Both the position numbers and the translations under genes were made by a program. Below, piece after piece: positions 1 through 5,584 of a stretch of DNA of 5,584 nucleotides; position 1 is the first letter of the stretch; every line of letters starts with the position of its first letter. Below the pieces are notes generated by a model, which saw only the letters and a program-made list of their open reading frames with translations, did not search any database and was not told where the DNA came from. Source of the stretch: Chloroflexota bacterium (lineage in GTDB: Bacteria; Chloroflexota; Anaerolineae; J102); the NCBI GenBank assembly GCA_024276255.1, contig JAJRXO010000294.1:1-5584 (forward strand), given 5' to 3'.

Positions 1-1412
1 GCCACCAGCAGATCCACCAGCTCGCTCATGTTGCGGCGGATCACCTCCTCCCGCTGCTGAATACCGGCCTGCAGCCGTACTTCGGCCAGCTCGGCCAGCT
101 CGGCCTGATGCGCATCCAGCCAGCGTTGCACTGCCTCGGCATTCCCCAGCAGATCCTCCGGGATTTGTAAATGCGCCGGGGTTTTGATCATGTGTTCCTG
201 AGCAGCGAAGATCACGCCGCCAGAATTAACCAGAAAATCTGAGGCGATCACCGTTCCCTGTTGCCAGTACACCGCGCGCTCCATGCGCAGCCGTCTTGCT
301 CGCTGCTGCGGGTCCGGCGAATAGGTATTGGCGCCTTCAACGATCATCGACCAGTGGCCGCGTTTATCCACCGTCATCGAGGGGCGGCTGTCCGTTGTCA
401 CATCCAGATAATTGGCAATCGGTGCTGCTGGCACTAGACAGAATGCATCTTCGCGTAACAGATCATTGGGGGCGTTGGAAAACTTGGTGTCCGGCCATGG
501 GCTGCGCGTATCCTGCAAATGTTGTAGAAAATGGCGGAAACTCACCAGGCCGTTTGCATCCCGCTCGGCCAGCAGATCCGCAATAGGCAGGCCCCGGGCG
601 CGGTACAGATAGCCATGTGCGTCGCTCAGCCCCACGATGCGCGGGGGCGGCTGCCTTTGTTCCAGGATGCGGGCGACATGAGAGCCCACGGCCCCAAAGC
701 CCTGAATCAGAACCGTCAACTCCTCCCGTTCTGGTACTCGCAGATCGGAAAACTGCGGCAACACGCGTAATCGTTCCACTTCATCCAGCAGTGCATACAG
801 CGCGATCACCACCCCGCCGGCTGCCGCGCCCAGTTGATCGATACGGTTACCGCCCATATCCACCGGCTTCGACAGGGCGTTGTCCAGGCCATTCTCGATC
901 GCGATGGTCTTCATGTCGGCATCATTCGTGCCCACATCCGGCCCGGGCAGATACATATGACGATAGCGCCGGATCAGGTGCGCAAAGCGACGCACGATCT
1001 CGGTGTGTTCGGTTGCGCTCAGCGGTCGGTCGGGCGCCACAATGCCTGCTTTGCCGCCGCCATACGGCAGATCAGCTGCCGCATTTTTCAGCGTCATCCC
1101 ACGCGCCAGGTTAAATACCACCCCTGGCGTGATCGTAGCCAGCATGCGAATCCCACCCATCGATGGCTGTCCCATGGCCAGATTATCCACCACCAGATAG
1201 CCTCCCACTTCCAGATCCTCCTGCTCATCCCACATACACACCACCAACCGCGGGCCCAGGCGATCCACTTCAATGCCCAGGCGATGTAAACGCTCCACAT
1301 CGCTGGCATGAAATTCCATAAATGCCAGTTGACCGTCTCGTTGCAGGCGGTTGCGCCATGTGCGCTCGGGCAATACGGCGTGCAAAAAATCATGCATCTG
1401 TTTGGGGATCAT
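1..1412 (-). CDS. Glu/Leu/Phe/Val-type amino-acid dehydrogenase, divergent (3' end beyond window)
   Basis: The frame is open for 470 codons from ATG 1412 to the left edge, so the C-terminus is missing. Family members reversibly deaminate an amino acid to its 2-oxo acid with NAD(P)+. The substrate domain shows GGIRM (86-90), ARGMTLKNAAADLPYGGGKA (103-122) with Lys109 and catalytic Lys121, and PGPDVGTN (156-163) with catalytic Asp159. The Rossmann domain starts at VLIQGFGAVGSHVA (234-247), with the GxGxxG glycines at 238, 240 and 243. EGAN (359-362) and VNSGGVI (395-401) follow. The first substrate-binding Lys of glutamate dehydrogenases (KGGIR) is Met85 here, as in leucine dehydrogenases, which have Leu or a similar residue. 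The usual PTTPEA after EGAN is replaced by TYSPDP. Asp264 after the second Rossmann strand would favour NAD+. The visible C-terminus (about 424-470) is a long charged helical segment, extending past typical family length. Substrate cannot be fixed from sequence. Confidence 0.9.
   Translation of the reverse strand, partial: MIPKQMHDFLHAVLPERTWRNRLQRDGQLAFMEFHASDVERLHRLGIEVDRLGPRLVVCMWDEQEDLEVGGYLVVDNLAMGQPSMGGIRMLATITPGVVFNLARGMTLKNAAADLPYGGGKAGIVAPDRPLSATEHTEIVRRFAHLIRRYRHMYLPGPDVGTNDADMKTIAIENGLDNALSKPVDMGGNRIDQLGAAAGGVVIALYALLDEVERLRVLPQFSDLRVPEREELTVLIQGFGAVGSHVARILEQRQPPPRIVGLSDAHGYLYRARGLPIADLLAERDANGLVSFRHFLQHLQDTRSPWPDTKFSNAPNDLLREDAFCLVPAAPIANYLDVTTDSRPSMTVDKRGHWSMIVEGANTYSPDPQQRARRLRMERAVYWQQGTVIASDFLVNSGGVIFAAQEHMIKTPAHLQIPEDLLGNAEAVQRWLDAHQAELAELAEVRLQAGIQQREEVIRRNMSELVDLLV
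83..105. repeat. Short tandem repeat, 9-base unit, about 2.6 copies
   Basis: The unit CGGCCAGCT occurs at 83-91 and 92-100, and is continued by CGGCC at 101-105. On the minus strand it encodes ELAELAE within the helical C-terminal part of the dehydrogenase. It keeps the reading frame and is probably a small in-frame duplication of a helix turn. Confidence 0.7.
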
Positions 1413-1421
1413 CGTCGATCA

Positions 1422-1427
1422 CTCCTT
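1422..1427 (-). promoter_or_regulatory. Ribosome binding site fixing the dehydrogenase start
   Basis: AAGGAG lies nine bases before the ATG at 1412, in the 26-base gap after nth. An in-frame TGA at 1419-1421 rules out a longer product, so this site decides the start. Confidence 0.8.
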
Positions 1428-1438
1428 GGGTATTGATT

Positions 1439-2101
1439 TCAGGTCGGGTTTAGTTCTGAAGACGGGCACAGATCGTTCAGCGTGCAGGCGGTGCAGTCAG
1501 GCTTGCGGGCCTTACATACACGCCGTCCATGAAAAATCAACAGATGGGCCAGATCGATCCAGTCCTCGCGGGGGGTGATGGCTATCAACTCCTGTTCGAT
1601 TTTCTTGGGGTCTTTGGCCTTCACCAGCCCCAACCGTGTTACCAGTCGTTTGACATGGGTATCGACCACAATGCCATCGGCGATTTCAAAGGCGACACCC
1701 AGCACTACATTGGCCGTCTTGCGGGCCACGCCGGGCAATTTCAGCAGCGTAGCCATGTCTGCAGGCACTTTTCCATCATACTCATAGGCCACGATCTGTG
1801 CTACCTCCTGAATATGGCGGGCTTTGTTGCGATAAAAACCCGTGGAACGAATTGCTTCTTCGATCTCGCTGCGCTCGGCGTCAGCAAAGGCCCGCGGCGT
1901 GGGAAAACGCTCGAACAGCGCCGGCGTTACCTTATTCACTCGCTCGTCGGTGCATTGTGCCGAGAGGATGGTGGCCACCAGTAATTCCCATGGCGTACGG
2001 TGTTGCAAGGCACAGCAGGCGTCGGGATGCGCCAGGCGCAGACGGCGTATGATTTCCGGTAAACGTTCGCTGGGAGGGCTATGTGCATCCAGATTTGTCA
2101 T
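1439..2101 (-). CDS. nth: Endonuclease III (DNA glycosylase/AP lyase)
   Basis: This 220-residue protein, close to the family's usual length, removes oxidised pyrimidines from DNA in base excision repair and nicks the resulting abasic site through a Schiff-base lyase step. The helix-hairpin-helix is LPGVARKTA (122-130) with catalytic Lys128; the catalytic Asp147 is in VVDTHVKR. The N-terminal helix ILSAQCTDERVNK (45-57) carries the conserved Gln49. The 4Fe-4S cluster signature is complete: C196-x6-C203-x2-C206-x5-C212. All key residues are present, so it should be active. The ATG at 2101 follows the protease stop by 23 bases with no clear ribosome binding site. The stop (TGA) is 26 bases before the dehydrogenase start, so the two are probably co-transcribed. 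Confidence 0.97.
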   Translation of the reverse strand: MTNLDAHSPPSERLPEIIRRLRLAHPDACCALQHRTPWELLVATILSAQCTDERVNKVTPALFERFPTPRAFADAERSEIEEAIRSTGFYRNKARHIQEVAQIVAYEYDGKVPADMATLLKLPGVARKTANVVLGVAFEIADGIVVDTHVKRLVTRLGLVKAKDPKKIEQELIAITPREDWIDLAHLLIFHGRRVCKARKPDCTACTLNDLCPSSELNPT

Positions 2102-2107
2102 AGACTT

Positions 2108-2116
2108 ATTGTACCA
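2108..2116 (-). promoter_or_regulatory. Candidate extended -10 promoter element for nth (possibly leaderless)
   Basis: Read on the minus strand, TGGTACAAT matches the extended -10 form TGnTATAAT with one mismatch. It lies in the 23-base gap after the protease gene. Six bases separate it from the ATG at 2101, so transcription could start on the A of the start codon. No good -35 box is visible 16-18 bases upstream, and no Shine-Dalgarno sequence precedes nth. This is inferred from one short motif. Confidence 0.4.
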
Positions 2117-2124
2117 CGAATGCG

Positions 2125-3936
2125 CTATTTCCGACGCATTTTCACGTCGATCCGCCAGGGACTGGTTGCGCCCGCGTCGATAGTAAACGCCTCAGCCGTG
2201 ACCATCTGATAGGCTTCATGATACACCGCAATACCGTAGGATTCACCGGGCGTCAGGCGGGCGTTGAGTTGATAATTGCCTCGTTGATCGCTGATGCCAT
2301 AGGCATAGATCATCGCCTGATCAGGTTGGGCCAGAAATGAACTGACCGTGATCCCCGGCTGCAATACGAAGACCGTGGCCCCGGCGATCTTGCGGCTTCT
2401 GCGATTGGCGTCCACAACCGTGCCTATTACCTGCACCGGCTGGGCCCCCTCTCGCCACTGGCTTTCGGAAATCCGGACCTCCGCTTGCTGGCTCAGCCGA
2501 TCCTCGATATTCAGTTCCAGCCGATAGGTGCCCGCGGGCAGGCCATCGTCAGCTTTGATACGCACCCACCAGGTCGTGGCCCTGGTATCCTGCCATACAT
2601 CCTCGGTCTCCAACACCAACTCATTATCGATATACCAGCGCCGGGACCAGTGTGTACCTGGTTTCATATCGATCACATCGAAGAAAGCAAAGAGCTCATT
2701 TACATTGCTGAACACCACATTGGGATCCACCGGTAGTTCGTTTTCATCCATGGCTGTGGCAAAAACGATGGCGCCAAACTGAGCATTGGTGGGGGCCGGT
2801 GTCTCACCAATCCATAACTGTCCTGTATACAATGTCGATCCATTCCATTGCAGCTCCAGCTCATATGCACCCACCTCCAGCGGTTGCGCCGCATACATGT
2901 TGACCCAATCCCTCCCCTGGTTGCCTCCCTGCCATTGCCACTGACTCCCGGCTAGTTCCTGCCCCTCGCGGCGCCACACAAAACGGAACGTGCCGCTGTT
3001 GCTGAAGTTTTCGTAGCGAAAGACGGCATACACTGCGCGAATGCCATAGTCAAAGCGCTGTGCTGAATCGACTGCGTCACCGTTATGATCGATGGCTGCG
3101 GTAAAAGACACCGACGTAATCCGGGGCGTTTGGGCGTTGATGGAATTGGCTGTATCACGGTCTATCTCGTTGGCGCTTTGACCCTGTGCTGCTCGCATCA
3201 ACGACAGCGCCCGGTCGATCGGGCGTAGCAGGCTGATGCTGCTGGCGGTCTCGACATCGGCCACACCGGCGCTGGGGATGCCCACCATCTGCCCCTGGGC
3301 GTTGGTGGCCAGGCCGCCAGAATTGCCACGCGCCACGTCGGCGTCGGTTTTGATCCAGTCGAGCACGCCATCGCCATCCTCATCCACAAAGCCTGCCACA
3401 ATGCCCCGCGTAAAGGTCACGGATCCCTGCCCGATGCCGGGAAAACCAAAGAGATTCAGCTCATCGCCGATCAACAGATCATTGCTCGATCCTACGGGGA
3501 CTGCCGTCAGGGCCAGTTTTTTCGGCAGCGATGCTTTTTCATCCGTCAAGCCAACGATCCGCAACACCACCAGGTCCAGCGCCTGGCTGCTTTTGATCAC
3601 CCGTGCCCGATAGGTCCACAACGCCTCTCCGCGCAGGTCGGGAGGATTGACCGCCACAAAGACCAGACCCTGGCGATTGTACAAACGGCCGGTTTCGGTA
3701 TCGGCCACCACATGATAATTGCTCAGGATAAGACCATCACTCGTGAAGATGGTGCCGCTGCCCGTGCTGTATCTGTCGACTGCATTATCTATCGGCACGG
3801 CCAGGCGCACTGTGGCCAGCAAAGCCGTGTTCAACTCCGGCCGCTCGATGGCTTCTGCCTGAACTCCGACCAGCATCCACAATCCCACCACGGCCCCCAG
3901 GAGCAAGCCAATGATCAAACGTTGTTGCTGTCTCAT
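2125..3936 (-). CDS. Secreted trypsin-like (S1C/HtrA-type core) serine protease with C-terminal beta-sandwich domains
   Basis: This is a 603-residue protein. Residues 1-28 look like a signal peptide (basic start, hydrophobic core 8-24, possible cleavage after VQA). The protease domain spans about 36-248. The catalytic triad is visible: His75 in LSNYHVV, Asp121 in ALDLVVL and Ser206 in ARGNSGG. Between the strand TRGIVAGF and the serine lies DEDGDGVLD (185-193), a calcium-loop-like insertion. No PDZ domain follows, unlike classical DegP/HtrA. Residues about 298-378 and 408-490 instead look like two diverged copies of a beta-sandwich module, each ending in a 'GxYxLEL...' strand. Residues 501-601 (VIGTVVDANRR...GATVFV...GISDQRGNYQLNA) match a carboxypeptidase-regulatory-like/transthyretin-type fold. 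The protein has no cysteine. It probably acts outside the cell or at its surface; the substrate is unknown. It is the last gene of a tightly linked trio, and its stop (TAG) is 23 bases before nth. Confidence 0.88.
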   Translation of the reverse strand: MRQQQRLIIGLLLGAVVGLWMLVGVQAEAIERPELNTALLATVRLAVPIDNAVDRYSTGSGTIFTSDGLILSNYHVVADTETGRLYNRQGLVFVAVNPPDLRGEALWTYRARVIKSSQALDLVVLRIVGLTDEKASLPKKLALTAVPVGSSNDLLIGDELNLFGFPGIGQGSVTFTRGIVAGFVDEDGDGVLDWIKTDADVARGNSGGLATNAQGQMVGIPSAGVADVETASSISLLRPIDRALSLMRAAQGQSANEIDRDTANSINAQTPRITSVSFTAAIDHNGDAVDSAQRFDYGIRAVYAVFRYENFSNSGTFRFVWRREGQELAGSQWQWQGGNQGRDWVNMYAAQPLEVGAYELELQWNGSTLYTGQLWIGETPAPTNAQFGAIVFATAMDENELPVDPNVVFSNVNELFAFFDVIDMKPGTHWSRRWYIDNELVLETEDVWQDTRATTWWVRIKADDGLPAGTYRLELNIEDRLSQQAEVRISESQWREGAQPVQVIGTVVDANRRSRKIAGATVFVLQPGITVSSFLAQPDQAMIYAYGISDQRGNYQLNARLTPGESYGIAVYHEAYQMVTAEAFTIDAGATSPWRIDVKMRRK

Positions 3937-4583
3937 GGCTCCACCTGCTGCATGCCTATGCTCGTCAGGATACGTTGTAACACTGGTTCCTCGTCATCCC
4001 AGCGTTCGGCATCGGCCGCCACCGTTACCACCACCATCTGCCGCTGCTCAAGCGTCCCGCCCACCCATAACAGATCATGCGCCTGCACCACCACCGGCAA
4101 TCCCGGCAGGCCCAGATCCAGGGCCGGATCAGCCACGTAGGCATAGGTGATCAGCACGGCCGGCGAGCCGGCTACCTGCACGTTGCTGATTGTGGCCAGG
4201 TTGCGGAATTTCTCTAGCGTGCTGTTGCGTTGCAGCAGCCAGCTCACACTCAGCGTATCCAGGTTCTCATCTGCCTGGATGGTTCGCACCGATACCTGCA
4301 CCCGTGTTTTGAAGGTGCTGGCGCTGTTGGGATTGATGGCCTGCCACAGCACCTCTTCGGCAGGTATCGACACCCACGAGGCCGGATATTCCAGGTCGGG
4401 AATCACGCCTCCCAAACGGGCAGTGTGCATAGTGTTTTGCGTATACCATTTCAGGCCCAAACCCCCGCTCAGGGCCAGCAACGCCACCAACAAGACCAGG
4501 ATCAGGTTGCGGCGTTCCTCAGCGGCCGTGGGGGGCGGATTGGTGGGACTGGCATTGTGCAAAAAGGAAAGGATTTCCGGCAT
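3933..4583 (-). CDS. Single-span membrane protein with probable PsbP/LpqN-like extracytoplasmic domain
   Basis: This is a 216-residue protein. A short N-terminal cytoplasmic part (1-25, ending AAEERRN) precedes one hydrophobic helix (about 26-45). The RR before the helix fits an N-in orientation, leaving residues 46-216 outside. The outer part begins with a YPASW motif (66-70) followed by alternating beta-strand patterns. It contains NVQVAGSPAVLITYAYV (134-150) and ends with a helix, PVLQRILTSIGM (200-211). YP-x-x-W near the start, a 'v.G.pa..' strand and a terminal helix ending in S-I resemble the PsbP/LpqN/DUF1795 fold seen in many bacterial surface proteins. That assignment is by pattern only and is tentative. 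There is no cysteine and no lipobox. The start abuts the stop of the PrsW-like gene, and the end overlaps the protease gene by four bases, so the three products probably act together at the membrane. Specific function is unknown. Confidence 0.7.
   Translation of the reverse strand: MPEILSFLHNASPTNPPPTAAEERRNLILVLLVALLALSGGLGLKWYTQNTMHTARLGGVIPDLEYPASWVSIPAEEVLWQAINPNSASTFKTRVQVSVRTIQADENLDTLSVSWLLQRNSTLEKFRNLATISNVQVAGSPAVLITYAYVADPALDLGLPGLPVVVQAHDLLWVGGTLEQRQMVVVTVAADAERWDDEEPVLQRILTSIGMQQVEP
3941..3946 (-). promoter_or_regulatory. Ribosome binding site for the secreted protease gene
   Basis: AGGTGG, a one-mismatch Shine-Dalgarno sequence, lies four bases before the ATG at 3936, inside the end of the PsbP-like gene. 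With the ATGA stop/start overlap (3933-3936) it points to translational coupling. Confidence 0.5.
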
Positions 4584-5584
4584 TTAGGAATGCTCCTCGT
4601 CGTCGTTCTTGGTGTTGTCTTCCTGCAAATCTTCCAGTAATGCCAGCCAGCTCGATTTCACATCCGCCAGGATCTCTTCCGCGTTCGGAAAGTCAGCTTC
4701 CGTATCCTCTGCAGAATCCGACGGCAGCATAAAGGCAGGCGTTTTGAGGGGCGAAGCAGGCGGCGGGGCCGGCGGCTGGCGTCTGGGAAGAGGTCGAGAG
4801 GCGGGGCGCGTGGGTGGGGCGGCGGCAGGCGTCGCAGAAGTCGGGGCGGGAGGAGGGGGTGCTGTGGGCTTTGCTGCTGCCGGGGCCGGCTGACGAGTCG
4901 CAGGCGGAGCAGCGGTGGCAGCCCGCACAGCAACCGGTTCAGGCGTTGCCCGTCGACTCAGGCGCAGGGTTTCTTCATTGGCCCGCCGCACCAGCCAGAA
5001 CAGCACCAGCAGGGTCACCAGAGCGAACACCATTGCCAGCACCAGCCCGTTGATCTGTCGGCCCTGCAGGCCCTGCCACGACACCTGATCTTCCAGGAAG
5101 AAAAACAGGCCGTTCAGTGCCGCAGCCAGCATAAAGCCGGAGGGCAAATAGTAAAACGGCGTCTTTTCAAATCGGGTCTGGCCCATGCAGTAGCCGAGGA
5201 TGCCGGCGAAACTGGCGAATGCCAGGGCGTTGATCACCATGCGCATCGATCCCACATCCAGATCAACGCCATTGTGTTGAAAGATGTAGATAAAGTTCAG
5301 CACCGTGGCCACACCCAGTCCCGCAGCCGTGCCGTAAATCACGCCATCCACCCGTTCATCGAATTCCTTGTCAAAATAAATGCCATACCGAATGCTGAGA
5401 AACACTACCAGCATGTTGACGACGCCAACTACCAGAATCCCCCCCCACAATTCTGTCCACCACTGCTCGTACATCCAGCTTTCGATATCAAAGCCCACAT
5501 GCAGCAGGGGGTAAGCCAGACCGGCTGTCAGCAATCCGGCTATGAGGAAGATATCCACCAGCTTGCGTTTGGGTTCCGGTTCCA
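4584..5584 (-). CDS. PrsW-like multipass membrane protein, probably protease-dead, with Pro/Ala-rich tail (5' edge at window end)
   Basis: Numbering is from the GTG at 5558; the frame is open to the edge (upstream codons E-P-E-P-K-R-K-L). The codon straddling the edge is NTG, so the true start may be an ATG whose first base lies just outside; the GTG has no ribosome binding site. Six hydrophobic segments are visible at about 2-19, 36-56, 72-93, 107-126, 134-157 and 170-191. The segment EFDERVDGVIYGTAAGLG (65-82) matches the PrsW (peptidase M82, CPBP-related) landmark, as do GILGYCMG (119-126) and the following helices. PrsW members are intramembrane metalloproteases; in Bacillus PrsW cleaves the anti-sigma factor RsiW. 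Here the usual EExxK, FxxxE and two His motifs are not seen, so activity is doubtful. Residues 204-272 are Pro/Ala-rich, and 281-324 are acidic with a short amphipathic helix. Family assignment is fairly sure; function is unknown. The gene directly abuts the next one. Confidence 0.75.
   Translation of the reverse strand, partial: EPEPKRKLVDIFLIAGLLTAGLAYPLLHVGFDIESWMYEQWWTELWGGILVVGVVNMLVVFLSIRYGIYFDKEFDERVDGVIYGTAAGLGVATVLNFIYIFQHNGVDLDVGSMRMVINALAFASFAGILGYCMGQTRFEKTPFYYLPSGFMLAAALNGLFFFLEDQVSWQGLQGRQINGLVLAMVFALVTLLVLFWLVRRANEETLRLSRRATPEPVAVRAATAAPPATRQPAPAAAKPTAPPPPAPTSATPAAAPPTRPASRPLPRRQPPAPPPASPLKTPAFMLPSDSAEDTEADFPNAEEILADVKSSWLALLEDLQEDNTKNDDEEHS
4593..4598 (-). promoter_or_regulatory. 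Ribosome binding site for the PsbP-like gene
   Basis: GAGGAG lies inside the last codons of the upstream gene, nine bases before the ATG at 4583. It supports that start and suggests the gene is translated in its own right as well as by coupling to the abutting upstream stop codon. Confidence 0.65.
4743..4949 (-). other. Pro/Ala-rich low-complexity linker within the PrsW-like gene
   Basis: Residues about 204-272 of the PrsW-like protein consist largely of Pro, Ala, Thr and Arg, with runs such as PTAPPPPAPT. This follows the last membrane helix and the basic stretch LVRRANEETLRLSRR, which by the positive-inside rule suggests a cytoplasmic location. The segment is probably disordered and separates the membrane core from an acidic C-terminal helix containing SSWLALLEDLQED. 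The composition makes the opposite strand GC-rich and creates long spurious open frames there. Confidence 0.8.

Noticed and set aside
296..1289. Several overlapping plus-strand open frames (65-165 residues)
   Set aside because: All are antisense to the dehydrogenase, without domain signatures or ribosome binding sites, and composition is atypical (rich in Arg, His, Pro and Ser).
1094..1393. Minus-strand open frame of 99 residues, very rich in Trp
   Set aside because: It lies in another frame of the dehydrogenase gene, whose own frame here carries clear family motifs (GGIRM, ARGMTLKNAAADL). The Trp excess is what a shifted reading of GTGG/CTGG codons gives.
1..1412. Suspected frameshift or pseudogene in the dehydrogenase, because no single closed frame spans this region
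   Set aside because: Reading from ATG 1412 gives 470 uninterrupted codons up to the edge with all core motifs in order. The gene is only cut by the window, not broken.
1413..1438. Possible terminator or separate promoter between nth and the dehydrogenase
   Set aside because: The 26-base gap holds the ribosome binding site but no inverted repeat with a T-run and no convincing -10/-35 pair.
1529..1984. Plus-strand open frame of 151 residues
   Set aside because: It is antisense to the conserved core of nth, including the helix-hairpin-helix, has no recognisable domain, and is a by-product of GC-rich codon use.
4609..4933. Gly/Ala-rich plus-strand frame and Leu/Pro/Arg-rich minus-strand frame
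   Set aside because: Both are low-complexity alternative readings of the Pro/Ala-rich tail of the PrsW-like gene; the hydrophobic core and family motif support only the 4584-5584 frame.

Overview
All supported genes in this window lie on the minus strand and read from high to low coordinates. There are five: a PrsW-like multipass membrane protein (at the right edge), a single-span membrane protein with a probable PsbP-like outer domain, a secreted trypsin-like serine protease with a C-terminal beta-domain array, endonuclease III (nth), and a Glu/Leu/Phe/Val-type amino-acid dehydrogenase (cut by the left edge). Coding is almost continuous; the two real gaps are 23 and 26 bases. I see no tRNA, rRNA, CRISPR array, insertion sequence, attachment site or clear terminator.

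Organism: the DNA is moderately GC-rich, and start-site sequences are mixed (good purine-rich ribosome binding sites before the dehydrogenase and the PsbP-like gene, none obvious before nth). A PrsW-like protein, a PsbP-like lipoprotein-style domain and a cysteine-free secreted trypsin-like protease with Ig-like/carboxypeptidase-regulatory modules together suggest an environmental bacterium, most likely a Chloroflexota member. This is inference from architecture only and is not secure.

Right half (2125-5584): three cell-envelope genes are translationally linked. The first stop codon directly abuts the second start (TAAATG), and the second stop overlaps the third start (ATGA). The most interesting point is that the PrsW-like protein keeps the family's landmark sequences, but the metal-ligand and catalytic positions of the family appear replaced at all four motifs. 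It also carries a long Pro/Ala-rich tail ending in an acidic segment. It may be a pseudoprotease or scaffold working with a membrane-anchored partner and an active secreted serine protease.

Left half (1-2101): nth and the dehydrogenase are housekeeping-type genes, probably co-transcribed. An extended -10 element sits so close to the nth ATG that the transcript could be leaderless. The dehydrogenase reading frame is open from its ATG at 1412 to the left edge (470 visible codons), with complete core motifs but several departures from ordinary glutamate dehydrogenases.
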